NCBI GenBank assembly: GCA_023935145.1
Contig: CM043699.1
Span: 126,265,536 to 126,329,535, forward strand
From: Bretschneidera sinensis
Taxonomy: Eukaryota > Streptophyta > Magnoliopsida > Brassicales > Akaniaceae
Length of the DNA stretch: 64,000 nt
Reading direction: 5' to 3'
Part shown: in pieces, positions 35,502-45,889 of the stretch
Position numbering within the stretch: position 1 is the first letter of the stretch
Layout: each line of letters begins with the position of its first letter
Program-made: the position numbers and the translations under genes
The notes under the pieces: generated by a model
The model's database searches: none
Told to the model about the DNA's origin: nothing
Seen by the model: only the letters and a program-made list of their open reading frames with translations

Positions 35502-36879
35502 TGTTGTGCGATAATATACCTAAATAAATGGGTAAATAATCGCACTTGTTTCACTTGCAAGTGCACAAGGTCAACAGTGTAGCATAGTGTGCGAATGCAA
35601 GATCATCTCCACAGGGATTGGTAAAGTTCAATTTAGAATTATATTCGCAATATAAAAAGATAGAAATAATAAAAGCGTTGAGAAATAATAAAGATAAAAT
35701 ACTAAGGATAAAGGCGTAGGGACTTGATATCTACCACTAATTATGCTACCACAATATAATAGTATGCCAATGCTTTATTCATGCCATGTATACCTACTGG
35801 TCGCCAACCTAAGGGCATGGTATCTACTCCTTAAGCTATTGATTTCCCTAAGCAACGAGTTAGGCATGGTATCTACTCTAACTCTTTTCTTCCTTAAGGG
35901 ATTCAGCATGGTATTTGCTTGAGTTGTTCCTTATGAAAACATAAGTACTATAGAAATCGACAACCACATGAGACCTAGGGCATGGTATCTACTCCCGGAT
36001 TCCCATGTTGATTAACCCGGGTATCCGGATAAGATATCCCTTGTTACTAATGTTAGACCCAGGACTCGATCATCCAAATTGATCTAACTAACAAGTCCAT
36101 ACCACATGCATATATTGATCAGACATATACATATGAGGAATTTAAATAAAAGCAGGTATTAATCAAGTTTAAGCAACACAACATAAATATCGCAAGGCGC
36201 CAATACTAAATTTATTGAATAAACATAATTAGGGCTTCAACCAAGCCCTACTAAGAATTTAATTACACATACTAACTGAAGTAAACATAATTAAACTAAA
36301 CATAAGGGAGAAGAATAAACCCGAGAGAAGAGGCGTCAATTCTCTCCCAAGCTCTCCACTCCAAGTAAAAGAAAAGAGAAAAGTGTTTTCTATCTAAGGT
36401 TGTCTTTTTGTGTGTGAGTTTACAAGTGTATTTATAGGTTCTTGAGAAGTCCTAATAGACTCATGAGTTTCTAAACTTTCCTAAAACACAAAACTCCTTT
36501 ATTTCCAAAATAGAGTTATTTCCAAAATAAGGTTATTTCCAAAATAGGGTTCTGCAGTTTACTATTCATGCTTGTACATTTGCACTCGATCGCATGTGTC
36601 CTTGTGCTCGATCGCAGTGTGCGCTCGATCCTACAAGTGTGCGCACGATCGTATGTGCGCTCGATCGCATTGCATGTGCGCTCGATCACACTTTGTCCAG
36701 AAAGTGCTTCAGGGCTTCTAGATTTCTTCCTTAAAGTGCCAAAACTGCTTCTTTTTCTCGAAGACCCTATAAAAACATGTAAAACACACAAATGGAGTAA
36801 AAGATACCAAATTAACGTAATAAAGGATCTAACAAGTGTAAATAAAGGGGCTTAAATATGTATATTTAAGCGTCTATCA
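35502..36879 (-). repeat. TE-6 3' LTR
   Basis: TGTTGTGCG ... GTCTATCA, followed by CACCCCCAAACTTA (PPT in reverse). Minus-strand TATA is at about 36431 (CTATAAATAC in reverse). The GC-rich block at 36575-36695 repeats the word GCGCTCGATCGCA about six times. Confidence 0.95.
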
Positions 36880-38366
36880 CACCCCCAAACTTACATATTG
36901 CTAGTCCCTTAGCAATACTAAATTAAAAACTAAAACAGAAATATAGATAAATCCAATGTTCATAGTGTCAATAAAAAAATCTAGATTTTACACAAAACAA
37001 TGATGCGCATTCATGAGCAAGCTTAACAAGTGAAAACATATATCTGCAATGAATAAGAGTGTTGAACGTAAATCATATTCACTAGGTATTCTAAGATATC
37101 ACAAGTTTGACTTCGGTGTGTGGTGATTAGCACATAAAAGATTGAGTTTCCAAGATATTCAAATGGGTAGTGTTTCGATGACTCAAGATTCACCAAACTT
37201 CCTATTAGAGTCAACAAATATGGCATAGTCTTTTATTTGAGAGATTTTTGCCAGGTTAGTTCCCTTAAGCTTTCTTGTTGACTCGTGTAACGAGTGTTCA
37301 GCCAATGACTCCCAAACCAGATGGTTTTAGGGCATTAGGTGTAAAGACACCCCTAAAGACTTACAGGCTCGAGTCAACAAGGCTACGAAACTAACTGATT
37401 TTTATGCTACCATTTAGAATTTTCCACCTTTTGACGTGACACTCAATGCTTACTGAGGCAAGAGGGCCAGTTACTCAGTGAAAAATTCCTTTTTAATGAT
37501 CACTTAAGATTTTCCACCTTTTGACGTGACACTCAATGCTTACTGAGGCAAGAGGGCCAGTTACTCAGCAAAAAATTCCTTTTTAATGATCACTTAAGAT
37601 TTTCCACCTTTTGACGTGACACTCAATGCTTACTGAGGCAAGAGGGCCAGTTACTCAGCGGAAGATTTGTTTTTATTGATCATTAGGAGCATTTTTTTCT
37701 TTTTGAGCACGAATCAATCTTTTCTATTTTTATATGCCAAAATATCAATCTAATAGGTCATCTAGTTCACAGTCAAGCAAAAGAAACATACCAATCCAAA
37801 TATCATGTCATACCCCACACAGCTATGTGTTAATGTGCTTGTGATAGTTCAAGTTAAACTTGTGAATTCTTAAATGCCAAAAGGGCAGTGATCTAGGTTC
37901 AAAACTTGTTTATTGGCCTATATGTTCAAAGTGTTAAGCTCATTGATGAAGTCGAATCATAACATTTTGTTTAGATCACAAAAAAAGTTTATTGGACAGA
38001 ATGAACATGCATTTATCTATGAAAATAACAACAGAACTAAAAATGTAGGACATGGTGTAGTGTGTGAATATGTCTCCCATACCCCCAAACTTAAATTACA
38101 CATTGTAACCAATGTGTGAATAACAAGGAAAGAGCCGACCTGGGAGATGGAGAACTAGCTAGGTCGGCATGGCTCATAGCGTACCCCCAAACTTGAACTG
38201 ATGAACACATTGTCCCTAAAAAAGAAAAACTAATGTAATACGGGAAAACAATAAGTAATTAAAATAAATAAATAACAATAAATACGTAAAATAATAAAAA
38301 TAAAAGGATAAGCTTTGGGGTGCCTCCCATGAGCGCTAAGTTTTACGTCTTCAGCCGGACCAAGCC
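36880..38366 (-). other. TE-6 region between ORF and 3' LTR, with hairpins and a 3x90-bp tandem repeat
   Basis: No ORF worth calling. About 37255-37400 contains adjacent inverted repeats: ACTCGT-gta-ACGAGT, AAACCA-ga-TGGTTT, and GGTGT-aaag-ACACC enclosed by TTTAGG/CCTAAA. 37415-37680 has three units, with GACGTGAC at 37433, 37523 and 37613, each containing ACTGAG...CTCAGT. The phrase CCCATGAGCGCTAAG is at 38327-38341. The same arrangement occurs in TE-2 and TE-12. Confidence 0.8.
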
Positions 38367-39209
38367 TTATTTTTCCCCAAAACTACGAGTGGCAGCAGCT
38401 AGCATAGGAAATGTCTTATTCTCTCCCATATAAGCATATGGTAAGTGCTCTGACAACTGCTTGAATTCCAAGTTAGGTGCCTGTACAATAGAAGGGAAAA
38501 TAATATTAGTAGGCACATGATGGTCAAATGGATCGGTGTACTTACTTGGATGCTTTGGAAAGGCCTCTAGAAGGTGCATAGTTTCAATGAGGTCTTTAGT
38601 AACATCTTCTGATTTTGGCTCAATATCTGATCCTTTGAAATAATGGGTGAAGGTGGTCTCCAAGGGATCAATATGATGGTCATGAAAGACTTGTTTAACA
38701 ACGCCTTGCTTTTGTTCACTTAGCTCCTTAGCCAATTCCCCCATTTGTACTTCCAATATATGAATAGCTTGCTCATGCTTGGTATTGATTTGTCGTTGCT
38801 CAATCATGAACTGTTCTTGTGAAGTCATCAGTTGCCTCATAAGACTCTCTAGGTTACTATTTTCTGATTCCGGCACTGGTTGGGCTGCTGGTTGGAAGTG
38901 TCGTTGCTGTCCTTGAAGATTCAAAGCATTGTGATTGTTGCTCCATGAGAGGTTAGGGTGGTGCTTCCATCCAGGATTGTAGGTATTTGTATATGCATTG
39001 TGCGGTCCATCATAATTTGCTTGCTCTTGATCTGCATATGAATACAAAGGGCAAGTGTTAGTAGTGTGATCAAAACGAGAACATATAGCACATACCTGGA
39101 GTGGTTTGCCTCGCGGACTAGGTGATATGTTTTGACTAGTCATGGCATATATGAGCATATCTAGCTTCCTCTCCATAGCATCTAGACAAGTATATTGAGC
39201 TTCCGCCAT
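38367..39209 (-). CDS. TE-6 gag-derived protein fused to the pre-RT spacer (280 aa)
   Basis: The only intact retroelement ORF here with a natural start (ATG 39209) and stop. Residues 1-23 resemble mid-gag sequence (MERKLDMLIYAM). The zinc knuckle CAICSRFDHTTNTC is at residues 40-53 (CX2CX4HX4C). The Athila signature YNPGWKHHPNLSW follows, then a Gln-rich probably helical stretch (residues about 110-165, QFMIEQRQINTKHEQAI). After it, LEFKQLSEHLPYAYMGENKT is the segment that in full-length elements lies between protease and RT. Thus the gag N-terminal half and the protease are missing, and the join is in frame. TE-12 carries the same fusion in decayed form. Probable role is RNA binding; function is not shown. 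Confidence 0.85.
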   Translation of the reverse strand: MAEAQYTCLDAMERKLDMLIYAMTSQNISPSPRGKPLQVCAICSRFDHTTNTCPLYSYADQEQANYDGPHNAYTNTYNPGWKHHPNLSWSNNHNALNLQGQQRHFQPAAQPVPESENSNLESLMRQLMTSQEQFMIEQRQINTKHEQAIHILEVQMGELAKELSEQKQGVVKQVFHDHHIDPLETTFTHYFKGSDIEPKSEDVTKDLIETMHLLEAFPKHPSKYTDPFDHHVPTNIIFPSIVQAPNLEFKQLSEHLPYAYMGENKTFPMLAAATRSFGEK

Positions 39210-39289
39210 TGGTGCTTCTCCCTTGATTGAATCAATTGAACCGCTTCAGTGCAACAGTTTCAGTACTGCTGCTCGGGTACTCTCTGGAC

Positions 39290-39370
39290 CTTTTGCGCTC
39301 GATCGCAGCTCCTTTACGCTCGATCGTAGACTTGCGCTCGATCGCACAAGGCACTGCGCTCGATCGCAAT
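39290..39370. repeat. CTCGATCGCA repeats in TE-6 leader
   Basis: Four copies of GCGCTCGATCGCA-like words between the gag ATG and the PBS, the same word that forms the GC block of this element's LTR. Confidence 0.9.
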
Positions 39371-39529
39371 GAGGACAGAAACTCCTCCTCTGCACACCTG
39401 AACAGAAAACGAAAAGAAGGAATAAATCTGATTTTTGATAAAAATAAAACAGAACAGAATAAAATAGAATAAATTAAAATAATAAAAAAAAAACTAACGA
39501 AAATAATTCCAAAAAGAAATTTAGCACAA

Positions 39530-39547
39530 TCCCCGGCAACGGCGCCA
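39530..39547 (-). promoter_or_regulatory. TE-6 primer binding site, tRNA-Asp type
   Basis: The reverse complement is TGGCGCCGTTGCCGGGGA, a perfect 18-base match to the tRNA-Asp type, six bases inside the 5' LTR. Confidence 0.95.
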
Positions 39548-39553
39548 AAAACT

Positions 39554-40931
39554 TGTTGTGCGAAAATATACCTAAATAAATAGGTGAATAATCGTACTTG
39601 TTTTACTTGCAAGTGCACAAGGTCAACAGTGTAGTATAGTGTGCGAATGCAAGATCATCTCCACAGGGATTGGTAAAGTTCAGTTTAGAATTATATTCGC
39701 AATATAAAAAGATAGAAATAATAAAAGTGTTGAGAAATAATAAAGATAAAATACTAAGGATAAAGGCGTAGGGACTTGATATCCACCACTAATTATGCTA
39801 CCACAATATAATAGTATGCCAATGCTTTATTCATGCCATGTATACCTACTGGTCGCCAACCTAAGGGCATGGTATCTACTCCTTAAGCTATTGATTTCCC
39901 TAAGCAACGAGTTAGGCATGGTATCTACTCTAACTCTTTTCTTCCTTAAGGGATTCAGCATGGTATCTGCTTGAGTTGTTCCTTAAGAAAACATAAGTAT
40001 TATGGAAATCGACAACCACATGAGACCTAGGGCATGGTATCTACTCCCGGTTTCCCATGTTGATTAACCCGGGTATCCGGATAAGATATCCCTTGTTACT
40101 AATGTTAGACCCAGGACTCGGTCATCCAAATTGATCTAACTAACAAGTCCATACCATATGCATATATTGATCAGACATATACATATGAGGAATTTAAATA
40201 AAAGCAGGTATTAATCAAGTTTAAGCAACACAACATAAATATCGCAAGGCGCCAATACTAAATTTATTGAATAAACATAATTAGGGCTTCAACCAAGCCC
40301 TACTAAGAATTTAATTACACATACTAACTGAAGTAAACATAATTAAACTAAACATAAGGGAGAAGAATAAACCCGAGAGAAGAGGCGTCAATTCTCTCCC
40401 AAGCTCTCCACTCCAAGTAAAAGAAAAGAGAAAAGTGTTTTCTATCTAAGGTTGTCTTTTTGTGTGTGAGTTTACAAGTGTATTTATAGGTCCTTGAGAA
40501 GTCCTAATAGACTCATGAGTTTCTAAACTTTCCTAAAACACAAAACTCCTTTATTTCCAAAATAGAGTAATTTCCAAAATAAGGTTATTTCCAAAATAGG
40601 GTTCTGCAGTTTACTATTCATGCTTGTACATTTGCACTCGATCGCATGTGTCCTTGTGCTCGATCGCAGTGTGCGCTCGATCCTACAAGTGTGCGCACGA
40701 TCGTATGTGCGCTCGATCGCATTGCATGTGCGCTCGATCGCACTTTGTCCAGAAAGTGCTTCAGGGCTTCTAGATTTCTTCCTTAAAGTGCCAAAACTGC
40801 TTCTTTTTCTCGAAGACCCTATAAAAACATGTAAAACACACAAATGGAGTAAAAGATACCAAATTAACGTAATAAAGGATCTAACAAGTGTAAATAAAGG
40901 GGCTTAAATATGTATATTTAAGCGTCTATCA
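39554..40931 (-). repeat. TE-6 5' LTR
   Basis: Same length and layout as the 3' LTR. GC-rich CTCGATCGCA block at 40627-40747; minus-strand TATA near 40483. Followed by TSD AAAGC. Confidence 0.95.
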
Positions 40932-43410
40932 AAAGCCTCCATCATCAATCAAAATAGCTACCTCGAAGGGTAATCAGAGTGCTCTATAAATCATCAATAT
41001 GCAAAAGCTTTACATCAAAATATTTTACAATAATATATCACTTCAAACCTTCGTTATTGATTAATTTTATCATAAAATACTATTGCACACATGCTAAAAC
41101 AATCCACTCTCCCTCACTCTAATTACAAATAACACAATACACTGAACTATTTACCATTATACAAGTCTAAATCCACTTAGCAAATCTGCTATGCCAACCT
41201 CCTTAAAAGAACAATCTCTTCATGATCTAAAAAGATAAGCCATTCAAAGAATAAGTCAGCCATATAACTAGGCTCAGAAAGAATCTATATGGATATGTGC
41301 AAGTGTACAGTTATACATGCATGCATGAATGAGATATGAATGTAGTGATATTCATGTATGCATCATATCAAGAACACATAGTACATTAATAGGTTGAGTA
41401 GATACAAGTAACCCACTATCTCATAACAATGGTTACAACCAGCTACTATATGCAATCATATGAAATGCATTGCTAATTAAACTTGAAAGGATACTCTTTA
41501 TACCAACCAATTCTATCTCACGTCACTTTGGTCCAAACTGATCATTCAAGGTCTAATCTAAAGATCTCAATTGATCTAGTAGGGACCTCGTAAGAACTCC
41601 AATGGAGTTCAATCAATCATGGTAAGGATGGAGTCAAGTATGATGCCAAAACAATGTTCAATCGTTCACTAACATTCAATAGTGTAACGACATCCACGTC
41701 GCACACATAATAGATTAACCTATTAGGATGTGTCCCAACATACATCCTTTAAATAGTACTTCTTCATTCAGTGTTGATAACTCTTCTTCATTCACACTCA
41801 TGCACAAGTATATACACATACACATACACATTCATCGATAAAAATAGTAGCTAAATGAATTTTCCTTGCTTAAACACAATCAACTAAAATATCATTATCA
41901 CACTCATTACACAACATTTCTTGGTGATTCAAAATAGTTTAAAAACTAGGCTTCTATATCTTAAACGTAGACTCTCGAATTATCTAATTTGGTTGTAAAA
42001 TGTCTGAGATATGTTAGCTTAAAGTTGAACTATGGGATTTGTCCAGATTAAGATTTTCATAACGCAACAGTATTAAGTGTAACGATAAACTAACTTCTAG
42101 GTATCCAATCGAGCTGAATTTTGGTACAAAATCTCTAGATATATATAACTATAACATACTAAAATATCAAGTTTATTTCACAATGGAAGCACAATATACA
42201 GACTTATAACAGAACCTATATCTATTCGATCTAGTTTTGAGCTTTGTGTTTTCAAACTATAACAAGGCATGATTGAGAGTATTCTTTGCAATAATTCAAC
42301 ATATAATTCATTCGTTAAAGTATAAAGAAAACAAAAAAGCATAATGAATAGTAGAAACCCTAACTTAACATAAAATTTCAGAATCTCTTGGAAAGGAACC
42401 GGTAAAAGTGTTAAAACGCTAAGAACCTTGCAACAATTGTGACAAAACTTCTTTAAACTGAATTTTACAGAATTTTTCCTGAATTTTCAATCAAAATATT
42501 TAAGATTCACACCTTTCCATGTTCTCCCTCTCTCTCTCATTTCTCTCTCTTTGTTTTATTCTCATTTTGGTTTATTTCTTGATTTATTTGATGATATAAG
42601 TTCAATCTAACTATGAGGCCTACTTAAGCAGCTCTCTAAATTACTAGGAATCCTTGTCATGCTTAACACATGTCAAGTAATCCATAAACCAATTGGTCTA
42701 TTCGGGGACACTCAAGCCCAATTCAAGGCCCAAACACAAAACTTGTTCTTCTCGATTCCAAACTATTATTCTAGTTAGAAATTCATAATCTACACAAAAT
42801 TCTAGGCTTAGAAGTCAATTTTTACATTAAACCATGGCCATTTGCCTATTCAAATTCATCGCTAAATCTAAATTAGTCATTGTTCAATCTTTATCGATAG
42901 TAATTCAAATAAAACCCTAATACTACTTATGAAAGTAATTCTCGTACATATTTTTATTATATGCTCATGTGTGTATGAAACTTCTCGGGTCTCACTTCCT
43001 TCCCTCCTTAAAAGAATTTAGTCCTTAAATTCACACCTAATCATTATAAAAGCTGTGGATATTAATCTCTCATTTCATCCTCTATGCTCTAATAATGCAC
43101 TTGATCTACTTGTCAATTAAAGATGGAAGGAAATTTTGTAATTAAGTCTATTTCCTAAAGCCAATTGAAGTTTAGACTAAAAACACACTGACTTTCGAGT
43201 ATCGTATAATCTAACTTTAGTTGTGAAATCATCAAATCCCTTAAACAAAAAAGGTTTTTTAACTCTTTCTAATCACTCAAATCATTATGTCACAATTATT
43301 CAATCCTTCAATAGTCAATCATCATTCTCTTTTATTCTTTTAGTTCACCATGGTAATATATAGAGAAAACAAATGTCATACTCTAACTCAATCTCACTTC
43401 TTCTATAAGT

Positions 43411-44407
43411 GTAGATACCATTTTTCACCATATGTTACCTATGCTTCTGACTCAATACTGAAGGCCAATCCTCTCTAAAAAGGTGGATATGGTGAGGGTA
43501 AGGATTGTGATGAGTAGGCATATGAAAACGAGTGAAAGCTACCAAGTCTAATATAAACCCATTATGAGTAGTAAGGAGGCTCTTGTGACGGGTGCACTTT
43601 TAATGTATTAGACAAGTGATTGTTGTCATCAAAGCACAAAGCAAGGATGACGAGTAAGAAGTCGCTATTTAACCTTGAAAGGGTCAAATCCCTTGTCATT
43701 GGTCCGCATGAGATATTCCAAGGCTTGGGAGATTTGGGTACAAGAGAGTGAAGAATTAAAGCTCTCTCTTGCCAAGACCAGAGTCTAGCCCTTTGTGTTT
43801 CAAGAAAATTATTCAAAACTTTAATTGAAGTATTATTACCATACACTAATAATAAAGTCAAGCACACATTTTGCAATTTGCATTCACAAAAGATTACACC
43901 CAAACATTACAATTAAAATGACATGGTAAAGTAAACACTTGAAAGTAAATGCATAAAATGAGTGGTATGGTAAAAGTAAATACATAAAGGAAACTAGTAC
44001 TTTAATAAGAAAAGATTTAAACTAATTATAGTGTGTAAATTAAAGAAAGGAAGTGAATTAAAAAGTGTGGATTTAAACTAGATGGATTGACTACAAGTAT
44101 AAAAAAAGATGTATTTGCATGGAAATTACAGGTATGAAAAATAGGAAAATGGGATTTACAATAGGGATGTGGTTGCACCAAAGTGGTTGCCTACTTATTC
44201 ATGAATTGACTCAAGCCTTTACATATTTTAAAATATGAAGATTTTAACTTTTCTTTTGCCTAAACTGCTCTTAAGGGTCTTCAGTTTAGCAGAATGCTCT
44301 AACTTTTGCCTAAGCAGCCCTTTTAGGTTTTCAACTTAGCGAGCACTTTTTTTTCTTCAGAAAAGGGTAGACAAAGTAAGGATACAATGATGAGAGGAAT
44401 AAGATAC
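43411..44407. other. Unassigned sequence between TE-5 and TE-7
   Basis: A 113-codon minus-strand open stretch (43562-43903) has no recognisable domain and I do not call it a gene. 44225-44345 has a diverged pair of 'ttttgcctaa...ctgctctt...agggt' phrases. There is no LTR or pol signature. Confidence 0.5.
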
Positions 44408-45733
44408 TGATGAGAGTCATAAAATAAATTTTAATAGTACTTATTTGTTAGCATTTTAGGGTTGAATTACACATTTATACCTTAACAATTCTAAAGTGTC
44501 ATTCTTGGATCATTGACTTATTTCTGTGCATTTTCAGGTACTTTGAGTCTAAAAGAGATGAAAAATCTATCATTGCTTAAAGCATGAAGATTCCATGCAT
44601 AACAGAGTGTCGGAGTGGTTGCAGCAGGACAAAATAAAGAGAAGTTAAGTCTTTAGTGTGCGCCGCGGCCACCAGAAACTTCAGAAGTTGAGACAACCAG
44701 TGTGAGCCGTGGCCTGGACCAGGGGCCTTGTCAAAGGTGGCACCGTGGCCTGACCAGTGTGCACCGCGGCCTGCTAGTGTGCGCCACGGCCTGGACCAGG
44801 TTGAGCCACGACCCACAGAACCTCCACGAAGCCAAAATGCAAGGTTGAACTGTGGCTTAGATTAGTGTGCGTCGCGGCGCAAGCGCGATGCTCTGTTTCC
44901 TAATTAGGGTTTTAATGCTAGTTTAGACTCGAAAATACCCTGGAACTTTTTGTATTATAAATAGATCACTTAGGGTTTGATAAAAAGGGCCCGAAAAACT
45001 CAAGAAAGCTACTACATTTCTCTCCATTACGGTGTTCAAGCATGAGCCCCATGGCCAACTAATCTCCAAAAAGGTGAAAGGATGAATTCTTAGGTGTAGT
45101 TGTTCTTATTTCTATTCTTGATTCAGTTGTAGTTGGGATTTATTGTTAAACATTGTTATGATTTACTCTTTGATTTAATTAGAAGATTTTCTCTTAATCC
45201 AGTGATTGCATCTTTCTCCTTTATATAAGTCTAGTCATGCTCTTCTTATGTCAAGATTGTTAGATGTGATTGATTTCGATAGATTTATCTTTTAGGTTTG
45301 TCCATTACTGCGTTATTGTCATTGAGATATATTGGCGTTTCTTGATAAATCTATAAGATAGGTCATGTGTGCTTGAATTGAAAGTAAAGAGTACTTCATA
45401 GCAATTACATTATGGTTTTCATATGCTTTGATTAAATATTTGCCGATTGCTTATTTGGGATGTGAAACTAGTAATCGAGATAAAAACAATTGAATCGATT
45501 TGAATAAGGCAACAAACCTAGGGAGGATTCCCGGAACCTTGTTATTTCTCCGTTATATTCTTCATTATATTTACACAACTTTTTCCCATTACTTCATTAT
45601 CAAAACTCAGATTCTTTCACTTGATCTTTATCGTTTGTGTTAAGGCTTACACTTTCCTTTATAGTTTGCTTTTCCTTGTGGGATCGACACCTCAACTATA
45701 CACAATAACTGCATATTAGTTTGAGTGTAATCA
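44408..45733 (+). repeat. TE-7 5' LTR
   Basis: TGATGAGAGTCATAAAAT ... GAGTGTAATCA. The GC-rich block (44655-44890) repeats GTGCGCCGCGGCCT-like words. TATA box ATTATAAATAG lies near 44956. The R/U5 part aligns with TE-9 and, inverted, with TE-8 and TE-10. Confidence 0.88.
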
Positions 45734-45738
45734 AATTT

Positions 45739-45756
45739 TGGCGCCGTTGCCGGGGA
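45739..45756 (+). promoter_or_regulatory. TE-7 primer binding site, tRNA-Asp type
   Basis: TGGCGCCGTTGCCGGGGA, an exact match, five bases after the LTR. Confidence 0.95.
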
Positions 45757-45889
45757 TACGCACTTAACTTAAGGAAGATTGTCCATTTTGAGACAAAATG
45801 GTAATATTGTTCTTTGCTCTTTGTTTTGATTTTCTATTTTCTATTTTTGTTTTTTGTTTTATTCATTTGCCCTCTAATTCCTTTGGTGT

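Larger units (their letters stand above)
35502..40931 (-). mobile_element. TE-6: young non-autonomous Athila-like element
   Basis: TSD AAAGC at 35497-35501 and 40932-40936. Both LTRs are 1378 bp (35502-36879 and 39554-40931) and differ at roughly 15-20 positions by eye, so this is the most recent insertion in the window. The PBS is perfect and the PPT intact. The interior of only 2.67 kb encodes one 280-codon gag-derived protein and no protease, RT, RNase H or integrase. Enzymes would have to be supplied in trans by an Athila-like relative. Confidence 0.95.
35418..42996 (-). repeat. TE-5 LTR copy 2, interrupted by TE-6
   Basis: 35418-35501 plus 40937-42996 once TE-6 and one TSD copy are removed. 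It runs TGTCACACCCCTGACCC to GGGTCTCACT, where the CA end has changed to CT. It is followed by interior-like sequence (42997-43410) rather than by unrelated flank. Confidence 0.75.
32246..43410 (-). mobile_element. TE-5: non-autonomous large-LTR element, LTR-interior-LTR-interior array
   Basis: Two long related stretches, about 32246-35417 and 35418-43410 (the latter interrupted by TE-6), align over their lengths. LTR ends read TGTCACACCC...TTCTCACA on the plus strand, i.e. TGTGAGAACC...GGGTGTGACA in element sense. A PBS complementary to initiator tRNA-Met (GCTCTGATACCA, 35399-35410) adjoins the second LTR. A purine-rich tract (reverse complement of TCCTCGCCTCCCTTAAA) adjoins the inner end of each LTR. 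The interior of about 1 kb has no ORF of note, so proteins would have to come from another element. The left border at 32246 is approximate. Confidence 0.7.

Noticed and set aside
36568..36855. Open frames on both strands through the LTR GC block (also 40620-40907 and 20214-20507)
   Set aside because: They track the repeated CpG-rich word inside LTRs, occur in both LTR copies, and match no domain.
39227..39618. ORFs over the TE-6 leader and LTR start
   Set aside because: They overlap the PBS and LTR junction and are not shared as proteins with TE-12.
43562..43903. 113-codon minus-strand ORF as a gene
   Set aside because: No recognisable domain, AT-rich surroundings, and no conserved neighbour; chance length is possible.
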